Assembly (NCBI GenBank): GCA_038532435.1
Contig: JBCBAP010000074.1
Span: 1 to 14,493 of the forward strand
DNA: 14,493 nucleotides
DNA from: JBCBAP01 sp038532435
GTDB taxonomy: Bacteria > Pseudomonadota > Alphaproteobacteria > Rhodobacterales > Rhodobacteraceae
Reading direction: 5' to 3'
The position numbers and the translations under genes were made by a program. How positions within the stretch are numbered: the first letter of the stretch is position 1; every line of letters starts with the position of its first letter. The notes under the pieces were generated by a model. It had not been told where the DNA came from and searched no databases. It saw nothing but the letters and a program-made list of their open reading frames with translations. This document shows positions 13,475 to 14,493 of the stretch, one piece after another.

Positions 13475-14493
13475 TTAGACACCGACAACGTCGACGCTGG
13501 TGTTCTGGTGCACGGTGACCGTGCCAAGCTTGCGGATGTGGCTCTCGACCACGTCCCAGATCTGCGGCCCTTCGGTTCCCTCGTTGACACTGGCCCAGCC
13601 CGCAACGACGTAGGATCGCGGGGGATCAATCGGCTCGCCGGTCTTGAGAAGGGTCATGTTGGAGATGCGGGAGCCCTGCGGCTTCGATACGTCGATCCGG
13701 TAGCCGAGCCCACCGGTGCGCACCATGTCCCCACCCTGCTGGTAGTAGGGATCGGGGTTGAAGATGTTGTCCGCCACATCCTCCAGCACGACCTTGAGGA
13801 ACTCGCCCGTAAATTCCGTGCGATAGGCTTCGCCGTAGCTCATGGATGTCACGCCGAAGATGTCCTCCCGGGTGATGTCCTGTCCGGGAATGAGCGTCGG
13901 ACCCCAGCGCACGCCGGGGCTGAGCGCGATCTCCGCATCCCGCTCGCTGATCAGCGCGTCGCAGATCAGATCGTCCCAGGAGCCGTTGAAGTTGCCCCGA
14001 CGATAGAGAAGACCCTCCGTCCGCCCGACGACCTCCGTCATCTCCTCAAGGTATGGTGCCCGCTCCGCATCGATGGCTGCAGCAACCTCCGCATCCGGTG
14101 CGATGACATCGGCAAAGATCGGGATCAACTTCGTGCGGTAGCCCATCATCCGCCCGTCCCGGATGTCGAGATCGACGCGGCTGACAAATTTCCCGTTTGA
14201 CCCGGATGGCAGAATGATCGTCTGCCCCACGACCACCGGTTCCGGGAGCGCGTCGTGCGTATGTCCGGACAGGATCACGTCGATCCCGGGCACGACGCTG
14301 GCCATCTTCTTGTCGACATCGAAGCCGTTGTGGCTCAGCACGACGACGCACTCCGCGCCCGCCGCCCGAACCTCCTCTACCATCGCCGCCATGTTCTCGT
14401 CGCGGATGCCAAACGAGTATTCGGGGAACATCCAACGCGGGTTGGCGATGGGCATGTAGGGGAACGCCTGGCCGATCACGGCGATCTTGCTGC
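13475..14493 (-). CDS. soxB: SoxB, sulfate thiol esterase (thiosulfohydrolase), C-terminal part
   Basis: The 5' part of the gene lies beyond the right edge; about 339 codons of the C-terminal part are visible, ending in VDVVGV. SoxB is a periplasmic dimanganese enzyme that hydrolyses the terminal sulfate from SoxY-cysteine-S-thiosulfonate. The visible part starts SKIAVIGQAFPYMPIANPRW, characteristic of SoxB. It includes VLSHNGFDVDKKMA and the metallophosphoesterase motif ILSGHTHDALPEP, followed by the 5'-nucleotidase-type C-terminal domain. No frameshift is seen. The stop TAA merges with a TAAGGAGG stretch upstream of soxC, giving tight linkage with 22 bp between the genes. An internal GTG at 14477-14479 is not the true start because homologous sequence continues upstream to the edge. 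Confidence 0.95.
   Translation of the reverse strand, partial: SKIAVIGQAFPYMPIANPRWMFPEYSFGIRDENMAAMVEEVRAAGAECVVVLSHNGFDVDKKMASVVPGIDVILSGHTHDALPEPVVVGQTIILPSGSNGKFVSRVDLDIRDGRMMGYRTKLIPIFADVIAPDAEVAAAIDAERAPYLEEMTEVVGRTEGLLYRRGNFNGSWDDLICDALISERDAEIALSPGVRWGPTLIPGQDITREDIFGVTSMSYGEAYRTEFTGEFLKVVLEDVADNIFNPDPYYQQGGDMVRTGGLGYRIDVSKPQGSRISNMTLLKTGEPIDPPRSYVVAGWASVNEGTEGPQIWDVVESHIRKLGTVTVHQNTSVDVVGV

Noticed and set aside
13340..14200. Plus-strand open frame of 286 codons
   Set aside because: It is antisense to soxB and the start of soxC, both certain; no domain or ribosome binding site was seen.

Overview
The window is GC-rich and almost fully coding. It most likely comes from an alphaproteobacterium, probably Rhodobacterales (Roseobacter/Rhodovulum/Paracoccus-like). 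This is inferred from the soxBCDEF gene order, the Kelly-Friedrich type sulfur-oxidation genes, the twin-arginine-exported sulfur enzymes and the ArsR/SqrR-type operators. I see no rRNA, tRNA, CRISPR or complete mobile element, and no gene-free stretch longer than 300 bases.

Left half (1-6600), a carboxylate uptake module. On the minus strand, in transcription order: tctC (periplasmic substrate-binding protein), a GC-rich intercistronic hairpin, tctA with a TctB-like C-terminal extension (a TctA-TctB fusion), a PrpF-family isomerase overlapping tctA by ATGA, and the first nine codons of another gene leaving the left edge. Tandem 10-bp repeats lie just before that partial gene. Divergently on the plus strand are tctD (OmpR-type response regulator) and tctE (histidine kinase), also overlapping by ATGA. 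The likely logic is that TctDE senses a tricarboxylate-like compound and drives TctCA; PrpF then isomerises an unsaturated carboxylate (a 4-oxalomesaconate- or aconitate-like compound) inside the cell. Two hairpins follow tctE.

Middle (6754-8789), a small sulfur-handling module. A pair of half-size YeeE/YedE membrane proteins (minus) is transcribed divergently from a Tat-exported metallo-beta-lactamase-fold hydrolase (plus). Both promoters carry the same 16-bp element, ATTCGCAT-N4-GAAT. It fits the ATTC-N8-GAAT pattern that I recall for the persulfide-responsive ArsR-family repressor SqrR. The site overlaps or abuts the predicted -10 on both sides, which suggests co-repression relieved by sulfide or persulfide. 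No regulator gene is in the window.

Right half (8893-14493), the distal part of a sox operon on the minus strand, in order soxB (5' end beyond the right edge), soxC, soxD, soxE, soxF. SoxB is the sulfate-thiol hydrolase, SoxCD the Mo/heme sulfur dehydrogenase, and SoxEF a flavocytochrome c sulfide dehydrogenase pair. With soxXYZA presumably upstream beyond the edge, this would allow complete oxidation of thiosulfate to sulfate and oxidation of sulfide. I see no wholly new system. The points most worth following are the shared operator pair, the TctA-TctB fusion, the sigma54-like site before tctD and the tandem repeats at the left edge.
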